Below, piece after piece: positions 33,712 to 42,645 of a stretch of DNA of 64,000 nucleotides. Made by a program: the position numbers and the translations under genes. The notes below the pieces were generated by a model, which did no database searches, was not told the DNA's origin, and was given only the letters and a program-made list of their open reading frames with translations. Numbering within the stretch: position 1 is the stretch's first letter; each line of letters begins with the position of its first letter. The stretch spans positions 195,708 through 259,707 of the forward strand of contig JAEUKH010000054.1 of the NCBI GenBank assembly GCA_016792845.1, written 5' to 3'. Source of the DNA: Myxococcales bacterium. Its GTDB lineage: Bacteria; Myxococcota_A; Polyangia; Polyangiales; Ga0077539.

Positions 33712-35355
33712 ATGTGCGTTGACGCTCCGGCGCGCGCGGTGGCCAACTCTCGCTCCGTGCCGCCACGCGCCCCAGAGAACACCCTGAGCCTCTCGCGCGG
33801 ACGGTGGCTCACCGCCCTCGCGACCGCCCTCGCGCTCGCCGCACGGAGGGCCACGGCGGTCGAGGCCCCTGTCGATGTTGACACTGTCAACTTTGGGCTC
33901 TCGGCCTTCCGCTTTGACCTCGTGTCGCACCAGCCGCACCCGCCTGGGTACCTCGGGTATGTTCTGTTTTTGAAGCTCCTTCACGCGCTCTTGGGGCGCC
34001 TGGGCCCGGTCGAGGTGGCCGTGCTCGGGAGCCTCCTGTGCGGGGTGTTGTGCGTGCCGCTGGCGTGGTGGGCGGTGGGGCGCGTGGCGGCGCTGCGCGG
34101 CGACGCTGTGGGGCTTCGGGTTGGGGCTGGGGTCTCGGCGGCGCTGCTCGCGGGGGCGCATCCGTTGCTGTGGTACTCGAGCTGTGATGGGCAATCGCAC
34201 GCGGCCGAGGCCTTGGCGGTGTTCGCGCTGGTGGGCCTCGCGGCCGAGCTTCGTCGGCGGTCGGGTGTGGGTTGGGCCCTCGCGATGGGCGTGGCGGTGG
34301 GCCTCGCGGGCGCGCTGCGTCCGACGGTGTGGCTCGTGGCGGCGCCCTTGGGGGCGTGGGCGTTGGGGCCTGCGACGCGGCGCGCGCGGGCTTGGGCGCT
34401 CGCGGGCGGTGCGCTCTCGACCCTCGGCTGGTACCTGCCGCTGGTGCGATGGGCGGGCGGCTTCGCGCTGTACGCGCGGGTGAGCCGCGCCCTGGTGCAA
34501 GACATCTTCATCGCCAACTACAGCGTGTTGAATCTCTTTCGCGCGCCCGAGCGGGTCTTGGGCAATGTGACGATGGCCACGCTGGCGCTTGCGTTGGCGC
34601 TGCTGCCCTTGCTCGCGGGGCGGCGCTTCGCTTCGCCGGTGATGCGCCGGGGGCTCGCGCTCGCGGGGCTCTCGTGGGCGTTCTATGCCGCGGTGTACAC
34701 CGCAGAAGCTGGGTATTTCTCAGCGGTTGCGGCCTTGGGGTGTCTGGCGCCGCTCGGGTGGTCGACGGCGGGGCGGCGCGAGGGCCTCGGGGTCGCGGCG
34801 GCCGCGCTCGTCGGCATCGGAGTCTTCCTGGCGGGGCCCGCGCAGCGCGCGTTGGGGGCCGCGGGTGAGGTGTGGCTCCCGACCCGGGCGACCCTTGTGG
34901 CTCGCGAGGCGAGCGCCGAGAGGCTGGTCGAGGCGGTGTGCCGTCCGTTGCGGGGGCGTGCGGCTTTGGTGCTCACCGACGCGCCGGAGACGCGCTTGTT
35001 GCGGTACCTCCCGTTGCGGTGCCCGGGGGTGACCGCGGCGTGGCTCGGGTTTCACCCCGTGGTGAAGCCTTCGCTCGAACAGTGGCAGGTGTTTTCGCCG
35101 TGGTCGATGCGGTCGTTTCCGTCGGAGGTCCCGTACGAAATCGGTGAGGCGCGGGCCGAGACCCTCGACGCCGCGGTTCAGTGGGTGGTGCTGGCGCCGA
35201 GCGCGTCAGCTGCGATGCGCGACGCGCTCTTGCGCCAGGCCCGTTGCCCCGCGCGCCGCCCCGGAGGCACGCCGGCCCTGTTCTGGTCGAGCGCGTGTCT
35301 GCCTGAGATTCGCCTGAGCCCGAGCGCGCTGCGGCTCACTCCGTCGGCCCGGTGA
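33712..35355 (+). CDS. GT-C/PMT-like membrane protein
   Basis: A 547-residue multi-pass protein. I choose ATG 33712 because the longer frame from 33646 overlaps the divergent gene's start region. The first loop has DVDTVNFGLSAFRFD and HQPHPPGY; the DxD plus HPPGY combination resembles the protein O-mannosyltransferase-related DUF2723 family. About ten hydrophobic helices follow, then a soluble C-terminal domain (about residues 400-547). The 3' end overlaps the convergent GT-C gene 35336-36928 by 20 bp. Confidence 0.65.
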   Translation: MCVDAPARAVANSRSVPPRAPENTLSLSRGRWLTALATALALAARRATAVEAPVDVDTVNFGLSAFRFDLVSHQPHPPGYLGYVLFLKLLHALLGRLGPVEVAVLGSLLCGVLCVPLAWWAVGRVAALRGDAVGLRVGAGVSAALLAGAHPLLWYSSCDGQSHAAEALAVFALVGLAAELRRRSGVGWALAMGVAVGLAGALRPTVWLVAAPLGAWALGPATRRARAWALAGGALSTLGWYLPLVRWAGGFALYARVSRALVQDIFIANYSVLNLFRAPERVLGNVTMATLALALALLPLLAGRRFASPVMRRGLALAGLSWAFYAAVYTAEAGYFSAVAALGCLAPLGWSTAGRREGLGVAAAALVGIGVFLAGPAQRALGAAGEVWLPTRATLVAREASAERLVEAVCRPLRGRAALVLTDAPETRLLRYLPLRCPGVTAAWLGFHPVVKPSLEQWQVFSPWSMRSFPSEVPYEIGEARAETLDAAVQWVVLAPSASAAMRDALLRQARCPARRPGGTPALFWSSACLPEIRLSPSALRLTPSAR

Positions 35356-36928
35356 GCGCGTAGAGCTGCATGCGCTCGGCGCCCTGGCGTCGCGCCCGGC
35401 CGAGAAAGCGCAAGGGCGGCAGCGGGGCGCCCCAACGCGCGCGCATCACGTCGAGGTTGTAGGGCCAATCGACCAGGTGCGTGACGCCGCGTTGACGCGC
35501 ATACGCCCCGAGCGTCTGCGAGGAAAACGCGCGGGCCGCGGCCCCATCGACCACGCCGTCGAGGTTGACCACCTGCACGTCACGGCGCAAGGCGCCCGCC
35601 CAATACGCGAGGGCGCCCGACTGCATCGACGCGACCACCGCGTTGGGCGGAAGATGTCGCAAAATTCCGTGGGCCGGCGCGCGGTACCCCTTGGCGCCGA
35701 CGAGCCCGCCGTCGAGGCTCTCGCGCGGGGCGCTCAGCCAGAGATGCTGGCTCTGAAGGCCGGTGACGAGCACCAAGGCTCCCAACCCGAGACCGAGGCG
35801 GCGCGGCGAGAGCGCGGCCCAACGTTGGCCCAGGCTCACACTCACCGCGAGCGCCACGAGGGCCTCGGCGACGCTGAGGTAGCGCCTCAGAAACCACGGC
35901 GCAGGAAGGTAAAACGCGTAAAATGCGAGGTAGAGCCCGAGGGCGCATTGAAGCGCCCGGAAGGTGCTCCGATGGGGGCTCACGGCGCCCGCGCGGCGCA
36001 TGGCGGCGAGGGCCGCGAGCACGAGCGCGAGCCCGACCGCGAGGCCCAAGGCGCGGCCGCCCGAGAACCCGAGGGTCGGGCTGTGCATGAGCGCGGGCCA
36101 GTCGCAGACGAGGTGTCCGGCGGTCTGGCCGAGGGCCCAAAGCACTTCGGCGCTGCGGCTCTGACCGTGCAAGCGGTGGTCGAGCACCAAGGCCCGCACC
36201 GCGGCTCCGCTCTCGGGCGTCACCGTGCCGAAGCGGTGAAGCTGGTACGCCCACCACGGCCCGAGGGTGAGCGCGGTGGTCGCCATCGAGCGGGCGATTG
36301 CTCTGTAGTTTCGATGGTTTAGGTAGACAATCCAGAGCGGCGCGAGGGCGAGCACGGCGTCGACCCGGGCCAAGAGGGCGGCGCCGCTCACGAGGCCGAA
36401 GCACCACGCGCGGCGGGGTGTGGGGTCGCGCAGGAGGCCGGGCAGCGCGTCGAAGGCGCCGAGCACCAAGGCCAGGGCCACGGGGGTCTCAAGGCCGCTG
36501 TAGGCGTTCTTGACGAGCACGGGCGAGGCGACGCCGAGGGCCAGGGCCAGGCACCCGGCCACCGCTCCGCCGTGGCGCCGCGCGAGGCGCGCGAGGAGCC
36601 AGAGCGAGGCGAGGTCGGCCCCCAAGAGGACGAAGCAGTTGGCGCGAAAGAGCGCGTCGCCGTCGAGGCCGAAGAGGGCGAAGGGCACGAGCGCGAAGGC
36701 CTGGAGGGCCTGAAAGCCGTTGGTGAGGGTGTGGCCGTCGACGGTGGGGCCGAGGCCCCGCGCGAGCGAGCGCGCCACCGCGAGGGTGAACCAGGTGTCA
36801 TCGGGCACGAGCAGCGCGTCGAGGGCCTCGACCGGGCGCAGCACGAGCCAGAGGCGCAGCGCCGCGGCCGAGAGAAAGAGCCCGTAGGTCAGGCGCCGAC
36901 GCGGCGGCAGAGAAGGAGCCTCGTCCAC
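35336..36928 (-). CDS. GT-C-like multi-pass membrane protein
   Basis: A 530-residue protein with about ten TM helices and a C-terminal soluble part. The N-terminal loop LLVPDDTWFTLAVARSLARG carries the DD-aromatic motif typical of GT-C enzymes such as the ArnT/PMT group, and NGFQALQAF and NAYSGLETPVAL follow as in that fold. It is the third such gene in 5 kb and overlaps its convergent neighbour by 20 bp. It probably transfers a sugar from a lipid-linked donor at the outer face of the inner membrane. The acceptor is unknown. Confidence 0.65.
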   Translation of the reverse strand: MDEAPSLPPRRRLTYGLFLSAAALRLWLVLRPVEALDALLVPDDTWFTLAVARSLARGLGPTVDGHTLTNGFQALQAFALVPFALFGLDGDALFRANCFVLLGADLASLWLLARLARRHGGAVAGCLALALGVASPVLVKNAYSGLETPVALALVLGAFDALPGLLRDPTPRRAWCFGLVSGAALLARVDAVLALAPLWIVYLNHRNYRAIARSMATTALTLGPWWAYQLHRFGTVTPESGAAVRALVLDHRLHGQSRSAEVLWALGQTAGHLVCDWPALMHSPTLGFSGGRALGLAVGLALVLAALAAMRRAGAVSPHRSTFRALQCALGLYLAFYAFYLPAPWFLRRYLSVAEALVALAVSVSLGQRWAALSPRRLGLGLGALVLVTGLQSQHLWLSAPRESLDGGLVGAKGYRAPAHGILRHLPPNAVVASMQSGALAYWAGALRRDVQVVNLDGVVDGAAARAFSSQTLGAYARQRGVTHLVDWPYNLDVMRARWGAPLPPLRFLGRARRQGAERMQLYALTGPTE

Positions 36929-37097
36929 CCGGGCGATGGTTGGAATGGGCGGCGGTCTGGGTCAAGGCCATCGTCGCTCTCCCCGGGTCGGGCGCCCGCG
37001 GCTCCGCCGAGGCGACAGGTCGGGGGCTGAGATGCGGCTTCCACGCACGATCTGTCTGGTGAAGACTTGACGTTTTGTGGGGTGAGCCTACGGTTCG

Positions 37098-37379
37098 GTG
37101 GTGAACGCCGAAGAGCGAAAGGCGCTCGTCGAGATCCGCGGCTATGCCAGTGCGAACCGCGTCACGCTCAGCTTGCATGCGAGCCATCGGCTTCGACAAC
37201 GTGGGGGCGGCCCGGCCGATGCTGTCTACGCGTTGGCCAACGCGGCTTCGTCCGCAGACCAGCGTGCCGACTCCGGGCGGGCGGGCGACTGACGTGTCAC
37301 GGGGCCCGATCTCGACGGCGACGACCTCACCTGTGCGGTTGTCGTGGCAGACGGGGTGATCGTTGTGACGGTGTTTTGA
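37098..37379 (+). pseudogene. DUF4258-type toxin interrupted by an in-frame TGA
   Basis: The frame opens at GTG 37098 (MVNAEERKALVEIRGYA...LSLHASHRLRQRG), the N-terminal part of DUF4258/RelE-like toxins, and meets TGA at 37290-37292 after 64 residues. The same frame then continues for 28 codons as RVTGPDLDGDDLTCAVVV...VIVVTVF to a TGA at 37377-37379, which is the usual C-terminus of the family. At the interrupted position homologues, as I remember them, have Trp (G-x-W-x-V-x-GPDLDGD), so a single TGG to TGA change explains the break. The MqsA-like antitoxin gene starts 19 bp later. It is either a genuine null mutation or a sequence error. Confidence 0.7.
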
Positions 37380-37398
37380 CCGCACGATGGAGAGAACC

Positions 37399-37854
37399 AT
37401 GAAGCAATGCGTGAAGTGCAACGGCGCGCTCAGCGCCACTGAGGTTCGTGAGGAGGTCAGGGTCGCAGGCGCGACCTTCGCGGGCCTGGTGCGGGCGCGT
37501 CGATGCGATGGGTGCGGCGAGGTCTATATCGCCGCCGAAGACGCGATGCGTTTTGATCTTCGGGTGGCGCGTGAGCTCGGCATTCGCGGCGCTGCAACGG
37601 GCGAGGCGTTCAAGTTCATGCGCAAGGCACTCGCGATGCGCGCGGCCGACCTCGCAGGGCTCCTCGGTGTCGCCGCAGAAACCGTCTCGCGTTGGGAGCG
37701 GGGTGAGCGATCGGTTGATCGTGCGGCGCTGACGGTGGTGGGGGCGCTCGTCGTTGACAAGCTCGAAGGGCGCGCGACCACGATGAAACTGCTCAAGGCG
37801 CAGCAGGCACCCCAAGCGGTTGAGGGCTTGCAGCTCGCCGTCGGCCAGAAATAA
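37399..37854 (+). CDS. MqsA/HigA-like antitoxin (YgiT zinc finger plus HTH)
   Basis: A 151-residue DNA-binding protein. The N-terminal CVKCNGA and CDGCGEVYIA supply the two CxxC pairs of a YgiT-type zinc finger; residues about 75-130 form an Xre-type helix-turn-helix (LAMRAADLAGLLGVAAETVSR...WERGERSVD). This architecture is that of MqsA-type antitoxins, which bind the toxin with the zinc domain and the operator with the HTH. ATG 37399 is preferred over 37387 because GGAGAG lies just upstream of it. It follows the broken toxin frame by 19 bp and probably autoregulates the pair. The gene itself appears intact. Confidence 0.85.
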   Translation: MKQCVKCNGALSATEVREEVRVAGATFAGLVRARRCDGCGEVYIAAEDAMRFDLRVARELGIRGAATGEAFKFMRKALAMRAADLAGLLGVAAETVSRWERGERSVDRAALTVVGALVVDKLEGRATTMKLLKAQQAPQAVEGLQLAVGQK

Positions 37855-37859
37855 CCCGA

Positions 37860-39332
37860 TCACGCGTTCGGGTCGGCCCCCGCGTCGTGGGGGGCCTCGT
37901 CGCCGAGTCCGAGCGCCCGAAAGGCCGCCATCACCCGGGCCCGCGACGCGCCGCGGTCGACCATCGGCTGCGCGTACCCGCGGGCCCGGCGCTCGGCGGG
38001 GGTGAGCCGCGCGATCTGCTTCAGACTCAGACCCTTGAGCTCGGGCACCCAACGGCCGATGTACCGGGCCTCGGGGTCAAACTTCTCGGCCTGGGCGTCG
38101 GGGTTGAAGATGCGAAACCAAGGCTGCGCGTCGGTGCCCGTCGAGGCCGCCCACTGCCAGCCGCCGTTGTTCGCCGCGAGGTCGCCGTCGATGAGATGCT
38201 GCATGAAATGCCGCTCTCCGAGGCGCCAGTCGAGCATCAGGTCTTTGCTGAGGAAGCTCGCCACCACCATGCGGACGCGGTTGTGCATCCAGCCCGTGGC
38301 CATCAGCTGACGCATCCCCGCGTCGACGAGGGCGAAGCCCGTCTGACCCGCGCACCATCGCGACAGCTCGTCGGGCGCCTCGCGCCACGCCAGACGCTCA
38401 GTCTCGACCTTGAACGCGCGGTGCCGGCTCACCCGCGGAAAGTTCACCAAGACGTGGCCGTAGAAGTCGCGCCACGCCAGCTCCGAGAGCCAGGTCGAGG
38501 GCCCCGCGAGGCTCCCCGGGAGGCCTCCCGAGAGACGCCCGTTGTTGGCCTTGAGGGCGGCCGCCAAGGCCCTGCGCGGCGAGAGCAGGCCCGCCGCGAG
38601 GTAGGGCGAGAGCGCGCTCGTGCCGGCCTCGGCGGGGCGGTCGCGGCCTTCGGCGTAGGCGGCGAGACCGTGGCTGACAAAACGCTTGAGACGCCGCTCG
38701 GCCTCGGCCTCGGTGGCGGGCCAGAGCGCGCGGTCGAAGCCGCCCTCGAAGCCTTCGAGCTGCGTCGGCACGGGGTCGCGGGCGAGGGCGCTCCGCTGAC
38801 GCGGCGTCGGCGCCGAGAGGGGCCTGTGCTCGACCGCGCTCAGGGCCTCGGCCCAGCGTCGACGGAAGGGCGTAAAGACCGTGTAGGGCCCACCCGCGGC
38901 GGTCTTGAGCGAGCCCGGGAGCGTCAAGTATCGGGTGTCAAAGCGCCGGAGGTGCAGGCCCTCGTCGGCGGCCATCTCTGCCACCTTGAGGTCGCGCCGC
39001 TGCTCGTTGATCTCGTACTCGTTGTTGAAATAGATCGCCTTGCAATCAAGCGCTTTGCAGAGCTCGCGCAGCGCGGCGGCGACCTCGCCGGGGGTGTCTG
39101 CGCGGAGCACCTTCAAGGCCACGCCCCGGGCTTCGAGCGCGGCCCCGAGGCCCTCTGCGGCGTCGAGCCAGAGCTGCACCTTGCGGGGCGCCTCGTCGTG
39201 CGCGCGCCACATGCGGGGCGACAGCACGAAGACCCCGACGAGCTCGTCGTAGTCGCGGGCCGCCTCGACCAGGGCGAGGTTGTCGTCGAGCCGGAGGTCG
39301 CGGCGAAACCAAATCAGGGCGCGGGCGGTCAT
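37860..39332 (-). CDS. phr: Deoxyribodipyrimidine photolyase (class I CPD type)
   Basis: A 490-residue FAD enzyme that repairs pyrimidine dimers using light. The N-terminal Rossmann domain begins ALIWFRRDLRLDDN. The FAD domain shows TSALSPYLAAGLLSPR, WLSELAWRDFYGHVL and VDAGMRQLMATGWMHNR, then LDWRLGERHFMQHLIDGD and NNGGWQWAASTGTDA, giving the Trp electron-transfer residues and the Asn/Asp around FAD. It ends with the PWFRIFNPDAQAEKFDP region. Length is normal. It is the last gene of a minus-strand chain with 4-bp overlaps reaching up to 45314, and converges on the antitoxin gene with a 5-bp gap. Confidence 0.95.
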   Translation of the reverse strand: MTARALIWFRRDLRLDDNLALVEAARDYDELVGVFVLSPRMWRAHDEAPRKVQLWLDAAEGLGAALEARGVALKVLRADTPGEVAAALRELCKALDCKAIYFNNEYEINEQRRDLKVAEMAADEGLHLRRFDTRYLTLPGSLKTAAGGPYTVFTPFRRRWAEALSAVEHRPLSAPTPRQRSALARDPVPTQLEGFEGGFDRALWPATEAEAERRLKRFVSHGLAAYAEGRDRPAEAGTSALSPYLAAGLLSPRRALAAALKANNGRLSGGLPGSLAGPSTWLSELAWRDFYGHVLVNFPRVSRHRAFKVETERLAWREAPDELSRWCAGQTGFALVDAGMRQLMATGWMHNRVRMVVASFLSKDLMLDWRLGERHFMQHLIDGDLAANNGGWQWAASTGTDAQPWFRIFNPDAQAEKFDPEARYIGRWVPELKGLSLKQIARLTPAERRARGYAQPMVDRGASRARVMAAFRALGLGDEAPHDAGADPNA

Positions 39333-40588
39333 CGTGATTCGATGAGAGATGCCCTCGACGCGTGCGCGGTTTCAGCCCAATCGAGGTGCCCCATGACGCG
39401 CCCGAGCACGACCCCGGAGAGCGGGCCCTGGCCCCAACGATGGTGGCTCTCGGCCATGCTGCGGCGGTGCACGAATCCGTGGTCGGTGTCGGGCCAGGTC
39501 TCGTACCGGGCCGCGCCAGGGTGGGCCGCCGCGAGGGCCCGCGCGAGGGCCTCGTGCTCGTCGCGATAGGACTGAAAATCGCAGTCTCCCCAAGCCACGG
39601 TGCTGGGCTTCGCGGCCTCGCAGAGCGGGCCCACAGGGTCGATGGCGCTGAGCTCCTGCCAGAAGCGCAGGCCGTGCCCGTCGAAGGTGCCGTCGGGGGC
39701 CACGCCGTAGCGCGAGGGGTTCGCCGCGAAGTCAGGGCAGATGGCTCCTAACTCATCGAAGCTACGACGTTTGTCGAGCAGCCAATGGTCGCGCAGCGCG
39801 CGCGCCTCGCGCCAGGCCTCGCCCTCGGGATGGGGGGCGAGGTCGAGCATCGTGCGGGCGTGACGGGCGAGGTACTCGGGCCACGGGGTGCTGCCGACGC
39901 CGTACAGAAGCTGGCTGCGTACGGCGGGGTGGGCGGCCACGAGCGAGGCCCACAGGCCGCCGAGCGAGTGCCCGAAGAGGGTGAGGGGGCGGGCGCCGTA
40001 GACCGGGTGCGCCGCGGCCCAGTCGACGAGGCGCTGGCAGTCTGCGAGGGCGTCGAAGAAGCCGAGGGTCTGGGGGCGGGGGCCCTCGCTGTCTCCGATG
40101 CCGGTGCGCTCGACCCTGAGCACGGTGACGCCTGCTTCGCCGAGGGCGCTCAGGAGCGCGCCGAGGGGGCTCTCAGGGCGGCTCTCGACGCTGTGGGTGC
40201 CGACCCCCTGGAGGTAGAGCATCACCGCCCGCGCGGGGGCCTCAGGGCCCGTGGCGAGCACCCGCAGGCGGCCGTAGGGGCCCGCGGTGTGGTGGTACCG
40301 CGTGTGGGCCTCGCGCGGTCGCTCGATGGGGGTGAGGGTGCGCTGGTGCGGGCTCCCGTCGCGCAGGAAGGCGACGGCGAGGGGCGCTCCGGGCGAGAGG
40401 CTTTGCAGGGCGCGGTGCCGGGCGTCGAGGCTGTCGAGGGGGGTGTCTCCGAGGCGGGTGAGGGTGTCACCGGGGCAGAGGGCGGCGCGGTGGGCCGGGC
40501 CCTGGTCGAGCACCCGCGCGACGGTGAAGGGCCGCTCGGGGTCGAAGGTGAGACCCAAGAGGCCGCGTCGCGGGAGCGGGTCGGTCAT
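39329..40588 (-). CDS. PDZ-domain alpha/beta hydrolase
   Basis: A 419-residue protein. Residues about 8-88 form a PDZ-like domain (GLLGLTFDPERPFTVARVLD, GPAHRAALCPGDTLTRLG). From about 100 on is an alpha/beta hydrolase: VMLYLQGVG at the oxyanion strand, TLFGHSLGGLWASLV with the nucleophile Ser, VAWGDCDF for the acid and WPDTDHGF for the His. There is no signal peptide, so it is probably cytosolic. A PDZ fused to a hydrolase is uncommon; the PDZ may bind a C-terminus of a partner. It overlaps photolyase and the Cys-rich lipoprotein gene by 4 bp each. Confidence 0.8.
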   Translation of the reverse strand: MTDPLPRRGLLGLTFDPERPFTVARVLDQGPAHRAALCPGDTLTRLGDTPLDSLDARHRALQSLSPGAPLAVAFLRDGSPHQRTLTPIERPREAHTRYHHTAGPYGRLRVLATGPEAPARAVMLYLQGVGTHSVESRPESPLGALLSALGEAGVTVLRVERTGIGDSEGPRPQTLGFFDALADCQRLVDWAAAHPVYGARPLTLFGHSLGGLWASLVAAHPAVRSQLLYGVGSTPWPEYLARHARTMLDLAPHPEGEAWREARALRDHWLLDKRRSFDELGAICPDFAANPSRYGVAPDGTFDGHGLRFWQELSAIDPVGPLCEAAKPSTVAWGDCDFQSYRDEHEALARALAAAHPGAARYETWPDTDHGFVHRRSMAESHHRWGQGPLSGVVLGRVMGHLDWAETAHASRASLIESR

Positions 40589-42645
40589 CGCACCATGAGC
40601 ATGCCCTGCTGGCGGTTGATGGCCCCGGCATAGCAGTTGTCGTTGCGGTAACAGGTCATCCAGCCGGTGGCCGAGAGGCCGAAGCCGGGGCCCTCGACGT
40701 CGCGAAAGTAGAAGGCCCCGTTGGTGTCGGTGAAGCCCATGTAGACGAACATCGACCCGGTGCCGCCGTCGGGGTTGTCCATGCTGGCGGGGGGCTGGAA
40801 GACGCAGCGCGAGGGGCTGAGCTCTTCGGGGGCCCCGATGCGGAGGTTGCGGGTGCGGTATCCGTCGAGAAAATCAGCCGGCACGGTGTGACGGTAGAGC
40901 CGCGCGCCCCAGGTCTTGCCCATGTCGTAGTTGCCGAAGAGCACCTCGGTGAAGCGCAGCCCCGCGGCGGCGACGTTCATCGAGTAGGGGGTGCTGTCGT
41001 TGGTGACCGAACCCTGGGCGTTGCGCCACCCGAAGTCGGCGCCGCCGTCGGTGCTCACGCAGGTCCCGAGGAGGTTGCCGCCGGGGCGTGAGCGCCCCAC
41101 CAACGTCCACCCGCCGCCCGCGGTGACCATGTCGCAATACGCGAGGAGCGCCGCGTTGCCGCCGGGGCCGTCGGGGTCGATGCGATAGAGCCCTGAGGGC
41201 GCATTGGGCTGCGCGGCCTTGATGGCCGCACACGACACGGGGTTGCAGCGCCCCGCGACGCACACGCGGTTGACGCCGCCCTCGCTCGGGCACGCCGCGC
41301 CGCACGCGCCGCAGTGCTCGACGGCGCCGCCGAGGTTGACCTCGCAGCCGTTGGCGTACATCGCGTCGCAGTTGCCGAAGCCCGTCGCGCAGGTGGGCTG
41401 ACACGCCCCCGCGGCGCACACGGCGCCCGACGCGTTGGTCTGGTTGACGCAGCGGTTGTTGCACGCGCCGCAGTTGCGCAGGTCGCTCTGGGGGTCGATG
41501 CAGAAGGCCGCCGAGCCCGATCCGCAGGCGGTCTCGCCGGTCTCGCAGCGGCATTGCCCGCCCGCGCAGGTCTGCCCCGCGCCGCACGCCGCGCCGCACG
41601 CGCCGCAGTGGGCCGCGTCGCTCTGGAGGTTCACGCAGCTCATGGCCGAGCCCGCGCCGCACGAGGTGCGGCCGCCGTCGCACGACAGGGTGCAGGCGCC
41701 GCGCGAGCAGAGCTGGTTCGACGGGCACACGTTGCCGCACGCCCCGCAGTGGTTTCGGTCGCTGTCGGGGGTGACGCACTGGCCGTTGCAGAGGGTCTGA
41801 CCCGTGGGGCACGCGCAGGCCCCCATCACGCAGCTCTGGCCACCTCGGCACACGTTGCCGCAGGCGCCGCAGTGGGCGTCATCGCTGGCGAGGGTCACAC
41901 AGCGGGCCTCGCTCCCGGCGCCGCAGAGGCTCTGCCCGGTGCCGCAGGCGCACTGCCCGGCGACGCAGGTCGCGCCGCCCCCGCAGGCGGTGTTGCAGAC
42001 ACCGCAGTGGGTGTTGCTGCTGCGCGGGTCGACGCAGGCCCCCGAACACACGATGCCGTCGTCGGGGCACACGCACTGCCCCATGGCGCACGACTGCCCC
42101 GCGGCGCAACGGTTGGCGCAGGCGCCGCAGTGCTGCGGGTCGACCTGCGAGGCGACGCAACGCCCGTCGCAGAGCTCGGTGCCGCGGGGGCAAGCGCACA
42201 CGCTGCCGTCGCAGACCTGGCCCGGCGCACAGGCCGCGCCGCAGCGGCCGCAGTGCTCGGCGTCGCGGGCGGTGTCGACGCAGCTCTCTCCCGTGGGCGT
42301 GGTGCAGAGCGCGCGCCCGGGGCCCGTGCAGCCGCCCCCGTCGGTGGCAATGTTGACATCGCCCACATCGCCGTCGGTGGCAATGTTGACATCGCCCACA
42401 TTGCCGTCGGTCGCAATGTTGACATCGTTTACATTGCCGTCGGCGGCGACATCGAGGGGGGCTCCGAGGTCTGCGGTCGCGCCGCTGTCGGGCGGGCCCG
42501 CGTCGGTCTTCGCGCCGCTGTCTTGGCCGAGGTCTGAGGCCGCGCCGCTGTCGAACTCGGTGACGGCGGGGGTGTCGCTGCTGCACGCCGTGAGCTGCGC
42601 GGCGGCGGCGAGCGAGAGGGCGCAGAGCCAGTCAGCGCGGGTCAT
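40585..42645 (-). CDS. Cys-rich lipoprotein with C-terminal fibrinogen-like domain
   Basis: A 686-residue lipoprotein (Cys at 21 in QLTAC). An Asp/Ala/Ser-rich linker contains three NVGDVNIATDG-type 11-mers. Residues about 105-465 hold roughly nine Cys-rich modules of the form HCGACGN.C..GQ.C..G.C.C, often mis-annotated in myxobacteria as unrelated enzymes. The last about 210 residues resemble a fibrinogen-like domain: SCAAIKAAQPNAPSGLYRID..., YCDMVTAGGGWTLVGR, then NCYAGA near the end. These domains usually bind glycans or acetylated ligands. It is likely surface-exposed and adhesive. Confidence 0.75.
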   Translation of the reverse strand: MTRADWLCALSLAAAAQLTACSSDTPAVTEFDSGAASDLGQDSGAKTDAGPPDSGATADLGAPLDVAADGNVNDVNIATDGNVGDVNIATDGDVGDVNIATDGGGCTGPGRALCTTPTGESCVDTARDAEHCGRCGAACAPGQVCDGSVCACPRGTELCDGRCVASQVDPQHCGACANRCAAGQSCAMGQCVCPDDGIVCSGACVDPRSSNTHCGVCNTACGGGATCVAGQCACGTGQSLCGAGSEARCVTLASDDAHCGACGNVCRGGQSCVMGACACPTGQTLCNGQCVTPDSDRNHCGACGNVCPSNQLCSRGACTLSCDGGRTSCGAGSAMSCVNLQSDAAHCGACGAACGAGQTCAGGQCRCETGETACGSGSAAFCIDPQSDLRNCGACNNRCVNQTNASGAVCAAGACQPTCATGFGNCDAMYANGCEVNLGGAVEHCGACGAACPSEGGVNRVCVAGRCNPVSCAAIKAAQPNAPSGLYRIDPDGPGGNAALLAYCDMVTAGGGWTLVGRSRPGGNLLGTCVSTDGGADFGWRNAQGSVTNDSTPYSMNVAAAGLRFTEVLFGNYDMGKTWGARLYRHTVPADFLDGYRTRNLRIGAPEELSPSRCVFQPPASMDNPDGGTGSMFVYMGFTDTNGAFYFRDVEGPGFGLSATGWMTCYRNDNCYAGAINRQQGMLMVR
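42340..42438 (-). repeat. Three 33-bp tandem repeats in lipoprotein linker
   Basis: Units start at 42340, 42373 and 42406 with an exact 33-bp period, and a diverged fourth follows at 42439. On the minus strand they encode NVNDVNIATDG, NVGDVNIATDG and DVGDVNIATDG. The in-frame period lets the linker between lipid anchor and Cys-rich modules change length without frameshift. Confidence 0.85.

Noticed and set aside
37290-37292. Selenocysteine codon in the toxin gene, given selD in the same window
   Set aside because: The position is Trp in the family as I recall it, not Cys, no SECIS-like hairpin is evident right after the TGA, and selA/selB were not seen.
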